Assembly (NCBI RefSeq): GCF_905404315.1
Contig: NC_066288.1
Location: forward strand, 5,084,001-5,148,000
Direction: 5' to 3'
Source: Leptidea sinapis
Lineage: Eukaryota > Arthropoda > Insecta > Lepidoptera > Pieridae
Length of the DNA: 64,000 bases
Shown here: positions 31,451 through 43,594 of the stretch, piece after piece
How the letters are laid out: each line of letters opens with the position of its first letter
Numbering within the stretch: position 1 is the first letter of the stretch
Notes under the pieces: generated by a model
Seen by the model: only the letters and a program-made list of their open reading frames with translations
Told to the model about the DNA's origin: nothing
Database searches by the model: none
Position numbers and translations under genes: made by a program

Positions 31451-33447
31451 ATCATTCATCGTTAAAGCTTTAGTTGAGGCTTCCGGGGCGGGTCGAAAGA
31501 GTATGTACCGTGTAGCCAAAAAGAGAGTGATAGGCTGGAATAAGCATGTAGCCGAAGCGCACGGGGAGGCAAGGCAAAAGTTTCAGTGGTGGCTGTGGTA
31601 TGGGAAGCCAACCTCAGGATATGTTTATAAGGAAATGTGCGAGGCTAGAAGCATTTTCAAATCTCGTTTAAAATGGTGTCAAAACCGTCAGGATCAAATT
31701 AAAATGGATATTCTAGCTTCGCACCATTCGAAAAATGATTTTCGCGGGTTTTGGAAGAATACCAATAGAATGAACAGTGAGCCGTCCCTCCCTGTGAGCG
31801 TTGGTGGTGTGTGTGAGCCTGAAACTATATCTAATATGTTTATGGACCACTTTCACGTTAAGCCGCTACGGGGGACTTCTGAATCGGTGCTCAATGTTCA
31901 GTCCAACATAGAAATTGGTATCAATTTCAAGTGTAAAGAAATAGCACATACCATCAAACATATGACCAGAGGTAAATCTCCAGGCCATGACGGACTGAGC
32001 ATTGAGCATCTTCAATACGCTGGGCCACATCTTCCCAGGGTTTTGTCAATGCTGTACAGCTTTTGTGTGAGTCATAGTTTTATGCCGGACGAGATGACAC
32101 GTACAATAGTTGTGCCTATTGTAAAAAACAAAACCAGCGACCTGGCTGATAAAAACAACTATAGACCAATTTCATTGGCTACGGTCATCTCAAAGGTGTT
32201 TGACAGCATGCTTAATATGCAGTTAAATAAGTTTATAAAGCCTCATGACAACCAGTTTGGATTTCGACCTGGATTGTCTACAGAGAGTGCTATACTGTGT
32301 GTTAAAAGTGCTGTCACATACTATACTAAGCGCAAGACTCCAGTTTATGCCTGTTTTCTTGACTTGTCGAAGGCGTTTGATCTGGTTTCATACGATATCT
32401 TATGGCAAAAAATGGGAAAGGTTGGAATACCTTCTGAGATTATCAATATTTTCAAATTTTGGTATGAAAACCAGGTCAGCCATGTCAGATGGGCGGGAGT
32501 CTTGTCACGTCCATGTGGGTTGGAGTGCGGGGTGAGGCAGGGAGGATTGAGCTCACCAACGCTCTTCAACCTATATGTAAATGATTTGATTGACGAGCTC
32601 AGTGGCACCAGGGTCGGCTGCTTCATAGACGGAACTTGTGTCAACAATATAAGCTACGCAGACGACATGGTGCTGCTCAGTGCGTCTATTTGTGGTCTCA
32701 GACAACTGATGGCCATATGTGAGGCTTATGTGGGAGGACATGGTCTTGCCTATAACGCTAGAAAAAGTAAAGTGATGGTCTTTGAGGCCGGTGGTAAAAC
32801 ACCAAATAAAGTACCACCTGTAATGCTCAATGGTACAGCGTTGGAGAGAGTATCTACGTTTAAATATCTTGGTCATATGTTGACTTCCGACCTCAGGGAC
32901 GACACGGAAATCGAGAGAGAACGGAGGGCGTTGTCGGTGAGAGCGAATATGCTGGCTCGCAGATTCGTGCGTTGCTCAAACAGCGTCAAGATTACGCTGT
33001 TCAGAGCCTTTTGTACAACTTTCTACACGTGCAACCTGTGGGCCATGTACACTCAAAAATCCTACAACGCGCTTCGTGTTCAATATAACAATGCTTTCAG
33101 GGTGCTGATGGGGCTGCCCCGATTTTGTAGCGCATCAGGGATGTTCGCGGAAGCACGGGTCGACTGTTTTTATGCGACTGTACGCAAAAGATGTGGATCC
33201 CTGGTGAGCAGAGTGCGGGGCAGTATCAACAGCATTCTAAAGATGATTGCGAGCAGGTTGGATTGCAGATATGTGGGTCATTGCTGCAGTATTTCGAACG
33301 GAATGGTGCAGCGGTGACACACATCTGTAACTTAATAAGTAATAGGTTTAGGATAAGTACTAACATAGAAAATAAGTTTGCTGTATTACTAACAATTAAT
33401 ATGAGTCATGATACTCGAAATAAAGATTTATTATTATTATTATTATT
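31451..33447 (+). mobile_element. Plus-strand LINE nested in the minus-strand LINE
   Basis: It interrupts the host LINE between codons for IIFN and IDEGVFPD. The interior is an open frame from about 31480 to 33317 (VAKKRVIGWNKHVAEAHGEA, FKSRLKWCQNRQDQIKMDIL, GKSPGHDGLSIEHLQYAGP, NNYRPISLATVISKVFDSML, FLDLSKAFDLVSYDILWQKM, GVRQGGLSSPTLFNLYVNDL, ISYADDMVLLSA). It ends in a short (TTA)n tail at 33427-33447. The copy is 5'-truncated: endonuclease is missing but the RT domain is uninterrupted. The clade is not assigned. Confidence 0.85.
31480..33317 (+). CDS. Intact reverse transcriptase domain of the nested LINE (5' truncated)
   Basis: About 610 codons stay open. All RT landmarks are in one frame: NNYRPISL, QFGFRPGLSTESAI, LDLSKAFDLV, VRQGGLSSP, SYADDMVL (catalytic Asp pair), then the thumb and a C-terminal region with FCTTFYTCNLWAMY and NNAFRVLMGLPRF. 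No endonuclease precedes it and no own promoter is visible, so it is unlikely to be mobile. The absence of stops suggests that this is the youngest layer of the nest. Confidence 0.7.
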
Positions 33448-35257
33448 AAATATTATTGCTAATTCAGGTGCTATAATGTCAAGTATGTATTTTACAATTT
33501 TAGTCGAATGGCCCCATAAGTCTTTTGTATTTTTTAGGTTAATTAATTTGAAGATTTTTATTATATCGCTACCTGTAACATACTTAAATTTCAAATCAGT
33601 GGAAGATACTGGTACGTGTAATTTAAGCATATCATATATGGTGCTTTTGGCGAAGAGTTAAGGTCTTTGGTCGTGACAATCGGGATTTCGGAGAAATATT
33701 TATCAAATTCATTTGCAATTTCTATTTCCTAATTTATAACGCGATTATTAATATTTAAACAGATAGAGGTGTTACGGGAATTCGATCTACCAGTTTCATT
33801 GTTAATTACACTCCAAGTCGCTTTTACTTTATTAATACTGTTTTCAATTTTATCTGCAATGAAACGTGTTTTCGCTTCATGACAAACTACTTTAAAGAGC
33901 TTGGAGTATTTTTTTACATTTATTTTAAATTCTTCACTATTATTGTAATGTTTCTCATAATAAAGGTCATATAAGCGTTTACGACTTTTGTGGATACCCA
34001 TTGTTTCCCAATCATTAAAACTATGTTTGTTGTTTACTGTCACCGTTACTTTAGTAAAAATCCTGTCAAATTCCTCACAGAAGGAATTGAAGACTAAGTT
34101 ATAGTGAAAATTAGCAGTTTCACCACAGTGTAAAAATGGTATCGTATTTACCAAATTTTTTCTAAACCTCTCAAGACGGCTACCCGTAACTGGTATAATC
34201 GTCACCTTTTTTGGTCTGACATTGTCCAATCTTGTATTTACTTTTTTAAGTTGCCCACTATGGTCGTACTGAAGATTATTAATTATGAGTTTACTAGTAA
34301 TACTAACATCTGTAAAAATATTATCTAAACAGGCTGCTGTTGTAGAAGTGGTTCCCAAAATACATTGAACAAATTAAAACTTTGAAATAAATTTTTAAGG
34401 CTAGTACAATTGGCCGAAGGTTCAAGCAAGTTTATATTAAAATCTCCACACACTATAATTGACTTGCTAGTTTTGCTAAATTTTGATAGTACCTCCTCCA
34501 TTCTATGTTGGAATTGTTCATATGTTGCAGGGGGGGGGGGGGGGGGGGCGGTATACACTTACAATAATAAATTGCTCTAGTTCTATACAAGCTATCTCAA
34601 TTAGTTGTTCTATAGAGAGATTAACAATATCTCTTCTATTTTTACATTTTAATTTATTATTAATAATAATCAGGAAACCTCCATGTATTGCCCTACTTCT
34701 ACAAAACTAACTGACTACTTTATATTCTCTAAAACTAAACTGGAGCTCATGACTCTTACGCCAATGTTCTGTAATACATAATATATCTATATTACACCAG
34801 CTCAATAACAGTTAAATTTCTAATTCCTTACTTGAGATACCTTGTATATTCTGGTGAACAATATTTATGAGCTTTATATTATGATTATCTATAGCAGTAA
34901 CATTATACTTGGTGAATGTTGCCTATTTTGTATGATATTGCAAGAGTTGTCCTCCCTTGTCAAATAACTTAATTTAAACTAATTTAAGAAAAATCTTCTT
35001 TGTTATATTTTTGTACATTAGTACTAATACATTCCCCAATAGAGGCTTGTATGTCGATTATTTTACAATTTTGCCCAATAGAGGCATGTTTATTAAATAA
35101 TACTACAGAGGAAGTAGTTTGTTGACTAAGACTATGAGCTACTAAAGTAGCCAGCTGTCGCTTAACTCTAAATGGTAGGTATAGGTTACCATTGGTTATT
35201 TTCAGTTTATAATTAATGAATTTATTTGTGTCAAATAAAATTAAATTTTCATTGTTG

Positions 35258-38090
35258 TAGTAGATACCGGTGCTAATATATCCGTCCTACCAAGAAAACT
35301 AGGCCTGAAAGTAACGCCTCTACCATTTAAATTGTACGCTGCAAACATGGTGAGAAAACATTAGAACTCGATCTCAAGTTCCGTCGACCATACAAGTGGA
35401 AGTTTATTGTAGCTGACGTCACGAAACCAATATTATGTGCCGATTTTCTGAACCACCACCAACTCATCGTAGATTTAAAAAATCGAAGATTGTTTGATGC
35501 CGTCACAAATCTTAAAATCAACGCGCCAGTAATTTCAATGACCTTACCCACAGTACGAAGTATCGATATACAGGCCCCGTACCACGCAATACTCGCCGAA
35601 TTCCCCGGTACCACGAGATTAACTACTATGCAATTATCGCCTAAAATTAACGTGGAACATTATATTGAAACACAGGGACCTCCATTACATTGCCGTGCTC
35701 GTCCCATTCCACCTCATCGTTATGAAATAGTGAAGAAATAATTTGAAAACATGATGCAACAAGGACTCCGCAGACCGAGTAAAAGTCCATGGTCTTCACC
35801 ACTCCATATAGTACCTAATTAGAGTGGCGATATACGGGTATGCGGTGATTATAGACGATTGAACAGCATAACCAAACCCGATCGTTATCCAGTGCCGAGA
35901 GTCAAGGACTTCACCCATCATCTGTCTGGTAAAACAATATTCTCCACAATCAACCTCAACCGCGCTTACCAACAATTGAAGACCAGGGAACAGGACACAG
36001 AGAAAACAGCTATCATCACACCAATGGGTTTATTCGAATTTCCTCGCATGTGTCCTGGTCTGAAGAATGCGGGACAAACATTTCAGCGATTTATCCATTC
36101 ATCGACGATTTGCTCATAGCCTCAGCAAACGAGACTGAGCATCGCGATCACTTAAGAACAGTTCTTAGAAGATTGGAAGAAAACGGAATCACTATCAACC
36201 CCGCGAAGTGTAACTTAGGCCAAACGGAAGTCAAATTTCTTGGATACATCGTATCAAAAAACGGTATACAGTAACCAGAAGAGAAGATTAAAGCCATTAC
36301 CGAATATTCAAAACCGAAAACTATAGAAGGTTTAAGACGATTTCTAGGCATGTTAAATTTCTATCGTGACCACATACCGAATGCTGCATCAATACAAGCT
36401 CCGCTAAACGCTTACCTACACCATGTCAAGAAACGTGATAAAACAATAATTGAATGGACCGACGAAGCATCGCAAGCATTCGAAGAGTGCAAGAATAGCA
36501 TATCTATAGCTACCTTACTCGCTCACCCATCACATGATGGGTATGACCATGGTATGACCCCCTATCGCAATATTCTGCGATGCATCTGCCAATGCAGTAG
36601 GTGCCGTCCTACAACAACACATCGAAAATAATTGGCAACCACTCGGTTACTTCTCAAAGAAATTCTCAGAGGCGGAGAAGAAATACTCGGTGTATGACAG
36701 AGAACTCTCAGCTGTCTATAAGTCAGTGAAACATTTCCGTAAGATGTTTGAAGGACGTGAATTAATTATATTCATAGACCACAAACCCCTCACATTCACT
36801 ATAAATAAAACACATACTGCAAACGAAACGCCACGCCGAACGCGCCAATTATTATTCATCGGTGAATTCACAACCGATATTCGACACATCAGTGGAAAAA
36901 ATAATATAATTGCCGACGCATAAAGCCGCTTAAAAACAATAACAGTATCACCTACGATCGATTACAGCGAGATAGTGTGCGCACAAGAGCGAGACACCAG
37001 CATAACACAACTCATTCAACAACCAAACTTAACCTTCAAGAAAATAAATGTACCTAACACGAACCTAGAATTATATTGCGAAACTACAGAATTCCGCAAA
37101 CAAATTTTTAATAGTGTACATAATATTATTACTCACCCAGGAATACGAACATCACGTAAATTAATATCTCAAAAATTCTTTTGGCCTTCAATGAATATCG
37201 ACATCGGGAAGTGGAGTAAAACTTGTATAAATTATCAGAAAAGTAAAATACAACGCCACACAGTCAGCAAAATTCAATGTTTCGACGCAACCGATCGCTT
37301 TCAGCATATACACATAGATATTGTTGGACCTCTACCTACCTCTGCCCAAGGACATCGTTATCTGATAACAATGATCGACAGACATGCTGGTTGGCCTGAG
37401 GCAATCCCTAGTGACAATATTACAGCTGAGACAATTGCAGATATCATCTACAATCACTGGATCTCAAGATTTGGATGCCCAACGACACTAACTAGTGATC
37501 AAGGTCGACAATTCGAAAGCACTCTGTATACCAACCTCATGAAAACTATAGGAGTTAAACGGATACGAAGTACTAGCTATAACCCAAAGAGTAACGGAAA
37601 GGTAGAACGCTTTCATCGTTGCTTGAAGACAGCCCTTCGTTCAAGGTTAACAAACACCTGTTCATGGATCAATGAACTACCAACCGTATTATTAGGACTG
37701 CGCGCAGTTCTACGATCGGACACAGGCGTTAGCGCCGCTGAACTAACATACGGCTATAACCTTCATCTACCAGGTGATTTCTTCGACATAAGCACACCAA
37801 CATTATCTACCTAATTGGATCATACCTACGGTGATAAATTACGTACCCATATCGCAGCTAATAAACCACACTCACCTACAACACATATTTATTCGTCAAG
37901 ACTTACATGCAGTCATGTGTTTATTAGAATAGATTCAGTAAAATCACCATTACAAACACCATATCAAGGACCGTACTTGTTATCGTACCGTTTAAAACCT
38001 GCATATTTATTAAATGAAACTGAAGAAAACAATACATTATATGCATTACCTTTACCTGTACAAGTTACCAATAACCTTACCGATACCTGA
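35258..38090 (+). pseudogene. Gypsy pol pseudogene (protease, RT, RNase H, integrase)
   Basis: Protease starts at VVDTGANISVLPRKLGL (active-site DTGA). RT follows at 35859-36270 (PDRYPVPRVKDF, INLNRAYQQL, then IDDLLIAS in another frame). RNase H is at 36690-36923 (YDRELSAVYKSVKHF, FIDHKPLTF) and integrase at 36975-37814 with zinc-finger remnants and the D-D-E core in HIDIVGPL, LTSDQGRQFES and NGKVERFHR. A deletion around 36095 removes about ten codons before the IDD motif. Three in-frame stops disable it. Confidence 0.8.
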
Positions 38091-38216
38091 CAAACATACC
38101 ACCAATACCCAAGATACTAAGTTACCAGACCCTACGAACAACTTGGCGTCCCAGCCTATCAAAATGTCATGGACAGGCCGACACATCAAGTTGCCGGTGC
38201 GTTTCACTTGAAGGGG

Positions 38217-38470
38217 ACACATAATATTATTCTCAATTCTTATTGAATGAAACGTTTAACTATTGGTCAAAATATAAGCTTTAGTATGTGTTTGTATTTT
38301 CTAAACTTGTAAATATTTTTTAAGTAACAATTGTAATTGGTTAACTAGTTTTAAGGATTTTGTATATATATCATGTAACTGAAGTAAAATATATCTTCCA
38401 CATATTCCTCACAGTCTTCATACTACTCAAGCAGTTGTTTTATTTAATCTCCAAACGCTCAGTCTCTAAA
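38217..38470 (+). repeat. 3' LTR of gypsy element
   Basis: This is the direct repeat of 29300-29553. It begins right after the purine-rich GAAGGGGAC. If the 5' LTR is truly longer, then this copy has lost its U3 part. Confidence 0.8.
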
Positions 38471-38503
38471 AGCCCTTTGCCTATCCTAATAATGGACGGA
38501 TAA

Positions 38504-38640
38504 ACAAAAAAAATAACAAATGTCTCAAACGTCAGAAAATTTTAGGAACCAACTTCACCCATGCGCGTGCATCTTAAAATTTCACTCTCATCATTTTTTC
38601 ATAACGCGCCGAAAGAAGTACTACTATTGTACTTAAAAAA
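38504..38640. repeat. Dispersed repeat R1, right half after the gypsy element
   Basis: CAAACGTCAGAAAATTTTAG, GAACCAACTTCACCC, ATGCGCGTGCATCTTAAAAT and CATAACGCGCC match, inverted, the R1 copy at 21366-21462 plus 23041-23075. The site that carries the 1.58 kb element there is empty here. Confidence 0.7.
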
Positions 38641-38693
38641 AGAAACTGAATAAATGCAAGAATATTCCGCCTTTCGAAGTTTCGAGTAGAATA

Positions 38694-38835
38694 TAGTGAT
38701 TATATCCTCTTTGGTATTGATAATATTCTGTCTGCCAGTGATTATATTCTCTATGGTAGTGAATATATTCTCTCTTATAGCGATTATGTCCTCTTTGGTA
38801 ATTGGTGAACGAGTGTTTCAATTCTCTTTGGTAAT
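38694..38835. repeat. Degenerate 21-24 bp minisatellite
   Basis: Units of the form GTGATTATATCCTCTTTGGT / GTGATTATATTCTCTATGGT repeat about five to six times with drift. On the minus strand the array reads as a YQRGYN-type periodic peptide, but nothing suggests that it is translated. It lies about 220 bp upstream of the U2af38 start codon. Confidence 0.6.
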
Positions 38836-38884
38836 TGCTTTCCAGTTTCGGCTTTCGTATTTCGGTACTGAATTATTATTTTAA

Positions 38885-39056
38885 ATAATTAAACTCGGAT
38901 TGTTATTATTTAATGATTATGTGTGCACATATAATTATCAATCTATTAGCGTAGAAGTTAGGATTCGTAGTGGGTATACAATTGCACTCTGAAAACGTTC
39001 TAAGAAGTTTGTAGTTTGTTTGGGCATACCATCAAACAAATCATTGACTTGAAAGT
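38885..39056 (+). promoter_or_regulatory. Presumed 5' UTR and promoter of U2af38
   Basis: The 170 bases upstream of the ATG at 39057 contain no other gene or repeat that I recognise. No TATA box at a convincing distance is seen. The transcription start cannot be placed from sequence alone. Confidence 0.3.
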
Positions 39057-42000
39057 ATGGCCGAATATTTGGCGGCTATATTTGGTACAGAAAAGGATAA
39101 GTAAGTAAAAATATGAAATAAGTTGAAGAATAAAAAAAAACGTTATCAATTTAAGGCTGCAACATAAATATTTTGACATTTATAATAATCATAATATTAA
39201 TTTAGGTTAGAATGTTTAGTTAATTCTTAAATCCCATTTAATTTTTAGAGTCAACTGTTCGTTTTATTTTAAAATTGGAGCATGTAGGCATGGCGACCGG
39301 TGTTCTAGAATACATAATAAACCAACATTTTCACAGACAGTTCTGCTTCAAAATCTTTATGTAAATCCTCAAAATTCAGCTAAGTCGGCTGATGGAAGTC
39401 ATTGTGAGTATATTTATTTATAGTCTTGTATTGTAAAATCCATATAAAAGCATTGTATGAAGTGGTTCTTAAAAGTGGTTTTTGTTCTTGAGCAATGTTA
39501 ACAATATGTTGTACATTTAATATTTACAAAAGGAGTGAAAAGTAGGAAGAGGAGACATTTAAAGGAAGTTGGGCCAGGAACTTCAGCTGGTATAAAATTG
39601 TACAAAGAATTAATAGTTAAAACATTAAGGGACAATTGAAGAACAAATGATCGACATTGCCTTCATATGGGCCACATTCACACCCATATACCCTTCCCAA
39701 ATCTATCTGAAAGACCAGTGCCCCAGGGTACTAGATTTTTCAGATAGACAATAACCGAGTGTGAACCCTACTCCCTCACCCAGTTCAGACCCTATTTTGC
39801 ATGGTTTTATAGCTTGTTTCAATAGCTTTCTGATATATTCACTCAAATCATCCTAACTAGTAAGTAATCTATTGCTACACATTGAAAGAACGCTGAGCGA
39901 GCAGCAAAATCGCACCAATCTGAGGCATACCACGCGATCCGTTTCCCAGAACGGAAAGGTTAAATTATAATCATTTAGGGCAGCAGACAGAGTATTTGCC
40001 TACTTTGACAATGACTTAAGAACTAAAGAGGAGATGCATTTTGATACATTCTAATTTGTAAAACTGACATTATTTTATCTTGATTGAAATAATTACCAGC
40101 TCGTGTTTTGAATTGTCTAAACTCTAATGGTCATACTTTATAACATGAGAATCTCAAGGTAGTCATTATTTAATGTGGATTTTAATTGGTTTTTCAGTGG
40201 TTGTAGCCAATGTGTCTGATGAAGAAATGCAAGAGCATTATGATAATTTCTTTGAAGATGTGTTTGTTGAGTGTGAAGATAAGTATGGGGAGATAGAGGA
40301 AATGAATGTTTGTGACAATCTTGGTGACCATTTAGTGGGAAATGTATATATCAAGGTAAGATCTACTATTTATTATAATGTTTACATTCTGCTTAGGTGA
40401 ATAGGCTGACTTTGTGTGCCAATAACATTATGGTTGTATTCTCTGTCTACTTCCTTGCTACTAGTGTCATCTGTGGCGTTATTGTAATGTGATTGACTTT
40501 TAAATAAATCCTGTCTTTTAGTTGACAACCTCACAATGTGTTTTATTATAGTTACTTTTAATCAACTCTAAAACTAGACAATCATACTATCAGACACATA
40601 TAAAATTGTTCAATGATACCTGTATGCTTTAATTTGACTGTTTATAGCCTCATATGGCCCATGGTTGATGATGAAAGTATGTCTATTAAAATACATGGAA
40701 TAATTAAATAATTAGGTGAGATTGTAATGGAGCTCTGCTTGAAATATCTAGCTTCATTGTTATTAATTTTCATATTATAAAGATATTGTGATTATAACCA
40801 TTATTTATACTTGAAAACCTGAGAGTATTACTTCTATTCTTTCTAGTGGCTTCTGTGGAAGGTGCACCACAATGTGCCGATGTCACGTTTGCCAATGCCA
40901 GTGTCAGTAGACCACCAAGCTTAGAGTGTGTCATTTGATCAGTGTTAACAAATTTACAAGTGATTATAGAAATGACCGGTGCCCAGAATCATAACAGATT
41001 TATTTTCTTATTATACCTGAAACAAATATACATGCTGTTAGATTATAATGTACTAACACTGATAATATTACTTATATAAAACATATTTTATTCTGTTATA
41101 ACTTAATATTATTTTGTTTAATATATTTACATAAAATATTTACAAAAGGAGTAAAAACGAAGGTGAGAAGACATTTCATTGAGGTGGGGCAGGGGATTTC
41201 AGGAGGTATAAAATTGTACAAGGAAGACTGAGAGTATTACTTTGTCTTGATAAAAGCAAAATGTGTGTTACAGTTTTAATTTATAATATATTTTTATGCC
41301 TAGCAAAAAGATTGTTTTGTTTCAGTTTCGCCGCGAAGAAGATGCCGAAAAGGCAGTAAATGATCTTAACAACCGTTGGTTTGGAGGTCGCCCTGTGTAT
41401 GCTGAACTGTCTCCTGTCACTGACTTTCGTGAGGCATGCTGTAGACAATACGAAATGGGAGAATGCACCCGAAGTGGTTTTTGCAATTTTATGCACTTGA
41501 AACCAATCTCTCGAGAACTAAGACGGTAACACATGAATATTATAATAACCAAATTAAGAAAACTACATTTAGATTAATAATTTATTGAAAATTAAAAATT
41601 TTAAATATTCTATAATTTCTTGTATTTTTATGGCTGCAAGCAGACATGCTTTTGGAAATATTGCAAATTGGAATTGTAACTAATTGATAGTGGTCGACCA
41701 ATTTCATTTAGATAAGTAGGATTTTCCTTTCACCAACAATATTTTATCTCTATTGTCTATTGTGAAAGATCTGTAACATTCAATCACTATCATTTTATGA
41801 TTGATTACAGCATCCCTAGTTATACATTAGCAAAGAATATACAATAATACATGGATGTCTCACTCTGCAAAATCAATTAAATAAATTGGGACTCTTGCGG
41901 TCATACATTAAGGTGTAATTCAGATCGCATAGTTCTACTGACCTACATTTTTATTCACCTAGAAGTTGCCTCACTTTCTATTGCGTAAATCTTATCTCTT

Positions 42001-43039
42001 CTGATGAAATTAGGGTTGACTTCTTTACCTAAAAGTGTAGGTACCGACCTGCAACTCAACGTCTAATAGTATTCATGTTCATTGTAGCCGTAAAACCAGT
42101 TATTCCAATAAATATGATTTGTGTGTCACAAGAACTGATATTAAATGGAATAATTAGTATGAGAAAACGGAACAGAATTATAGCTTTAAAAACAGATTTG
42201 AGTTTTCTGATAGGTATTTCGATGATGGTGAACATTTATATCAAAATCTAATCACTAGGAAACCCTTAAATTCTCTAATTATAACAACGATTAAGTATAA
42301 CTGTGTTATTAATAAACGTGATGTAAAGTTATTCCAAATTTAAATTTTTTTGGCCTTGGTATAAATTTATAGAGAGAGACCAAGAATATGCAGAAATGTT
42401 GACTATTTCGTCGTTATCGTTGATAACATTGTCAATGCAATGATAATTCTGAAGTTTTCCGAATGTGAGGCAGCCTTGCAAATGAATGCGGGAAACGTTA
42501 TATTATGTCCGAATAAACCAATAAATAAAATGTTTATTAGTAAACATTTTGCATATATTCTTGGTTTATACTAAGTTTATTTGTAAGGTTTGTCTTTATC
42601 TTACATTTGTCAAATGTCATAAAAATCAAACACGACAGGGAGAAGTAATTTTAAACTTGGAGTAACTTAACGTATATTATTAAGACGGTAAATGTTTTTA
42701 TCTACACTCATGCTTTAATTCCTCTATTAACTATAACAGTTAGCTTATTGCCAACATTAAACTAATTACCTAATAACCATTACATCATCTAAACGAGTGT
42801 TGTAATGAACACTCTTTTGATACTATTATAAAACTAACATTCGTGTTTTAATATCTCTTATTACACAACAGTTGCATAAGTAACTAATTTACGTTTTTAT
42901 TCCTAACAGATACTTGTACTCGCGTCGCAAGGGCGGTCGCAAGTCGCGCTCCCGGTCCCGCGAACGACGACCTCGCCGCTCTCGCTCTCGGGAACGTCGT
43001 CGGGAACCGCCGCGCAACTCCCGCTCGGGCCGCTACTAA
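39057..43039 (+). CDS. U2af38: U2AF small subunit (U2AF35), splicing factor, complete
   Basis: Five exons, 39057-39100, 39249-39403, 40198-40355, 41326-41525 and 42910-43039, join in phase to 228 codons plus TAA. The protein binds the AG of 3' splice sites and pairs with the large U2AF subunit in the nucleus. CCCH zinc finger 1 has C18, C27, C33 and H37 (NCSFYFKIGACRHGDRCSRI). The UHM/RRM spans about 43-147 (VSDEEMQEHYDNFFEDVF, NVCDNLGDHLVGNVYIK). Zinc finger 2 ends at H176 (QYEMGECTRSGFCNFMH). An RS-rich tail follows from about residue 190. It is somewhat shorter than the 240 aa human and longer fly proteins, mainly in the RS tail. At exon 3 the junction reads HLVVANVSD. Confidence 0.97.
39516..39850 (-). 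mobile_element. LINE 3' fragment in U2af38 intron 2
   Basis: On the minus strand the sequence reads CECGPYEGNVDHLFFNCP, the C-x-C...D-H...C motif found at the C-terminus of R1/I/jockey-type LINE polyproteins, followed by a 3' UTR. The last 95 bases recur at 41139-41233 in intron 3. Confidence 0.6.
41139..41233 (-). repeat. LINE 3' UTR fragment in U2af38 intron 3
   Basis: ATATTTACAAAAGGAGTAAA, AGACATTT, GTGGGGCAGG and GGTATAAAATTGTACAA match 39516-39612 in the same orientation. It is a second truncated copy of the same LINE family. Confidence 0.6.
42475..42640. repeat. Dispersed repeat, inverted relative of 13500-13740
   Basis: The block GCAGCCTTGCAAATGAATGC with GGGAAACGTTATATTATGTC and CGAATAAACCAAT matches the reverse complement of 13557-13625. 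It sits in intron 4 of U2af38. Confidence 0.5.
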
Positions 43040-43176
43040 CCGCACCTTACTACCACATAATATTACACTGTATTGATACTTTATCACATGACACCAATAC
43101 CCCAATACCTGTTACTACAGCAGTTATTCAAAATTTGCTCAATCGAAATTGTCACAATTTTATTATGTTACTTAGA

Positions 43177-43594
43177 TAAAACACTTTAAAAGGATTAAAA
43201 CGCGTGTAATTGTAACTGTGTTTTTACATTCGATTTTTGCGTAAAAGTTACATTTTTATTAAAGTAAAACTTTTATGACATCGTCTCAAATTTTTTAAAC
43301 ACTTGATAAAGGTTTTTTATTTTATGAAAATATAAAGCATAATATATAAATTTGTTTTTTTCTATGCTGATATTAATACCTATGTTATTTTGTGAAAAAA
43401 AGTTTCACTTGCATCGTGGTTTCATAAAACCACACAATTCCTTTTTTTTTTAGTTAATACGATGTTTCAAGACCTTTCCAGATCTCGTTTTCCGGGGGAC
43501 TTGTCTTTAAACGTCGGGTTCACCAAAATAAAAATGTAACTTTTACGCTAAAATCTAATGTCAAGACACAGTTTTAATCCTTTAAAAGTGTTTT
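43177..43594. mobile_element. Fold-back MITE downstream of U2af38
   Basis: The left arm TAAAACACTTTAAAAGGATT, then CGTAAAAGTTACATTTTTAT, is repeated inverted at 43525-43594 (AAAAATGTAACTTTTACG ... AATCCTTTAAAAGTGTTTTA). The arms are about 85 bp and interrupted by small indels. No coding sequence is inside. It begins about 140 bp after the U2af38 stop codon and may overlap its 3' UTR. Confidence 0.7.

Larger units (their letters stand above)
29850..35257 (-). mobile_element. Minus-strand LINE (CR1/jockey-like) inside gypsy, itself interrupted
   Basis: Read on the minus strand: an ORF1 tail (about 35250-34990: INYKLKITNGNLYLPFRVKR), APE endonuclease (34558-34325: SIIVCGDFNINLLE), a linker (34358-33729), the RT start up to APELAIIFN near 33450, then after a 2 kb interruption RT again (31450-30850: IDEGVFPDLMKYSKVIPLFK, FRPISVLPVFSKIFEKLL, FCDLSKAFDCVHHE, GVPQGSILGPFLF) and the C-terminus (30844-30065). 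The 3' UTR with AAATGGCGCTCTGAGAGAGA and a GCATTTATTTTC end lies at 29850-30000. Stops and frameshifts are present. The 5' end is truncated at the gypsy protease border (35257). Confidence 0.85.
29300..38470 (+). mobile_element. Gypsy LTR retrotransposon carrying two nested LINEs
   Basis: Two direct copies of about 254 bp (29300-29553 and 38217-38470) are the LTRs. TGGTGACCCCGAA right after the left LTR is the primer-binding site, and GAAGGGGAC just before the right LTR resembles a polypurine tract. Between them lie a gag fragment (29577-29840) and, after a 5.4 kb LINE insertion, protease, RT, RNase H and integrase (35258-37814). Stops at about 35819, 36272 and 36922 and a deletion at the RT active site make this copy dead. 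There is no env-like gene. Confidence 0.85.

Noticed and set aside
31356..31479. N-terminal part of the 653-codon plus-strand frame as real protein
   Set aside because: This portion is antisense to the RT of the interrupted minus-strand LINE; the nested element starts only at about 31451.
29300..38470. Endogenous retrovirus with an envelope gene
   Set aside because: After integrase only a short degenerate tail precedes the 3' LTR; no envelope-like frame is present, so it is called a gypsy retrotransposon.
38633..38884. Coding repeats (YQRGYN-type peptide)
   Set aside because: The periodic peptide is the product of a minisatellite read on the minus strand; no start context, homologue or transcript support.
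42884..43105. Minus-strand Arg/Ala-rich open frame
   Set aside because: It is antisense to the RS-domain exon of U2af38.
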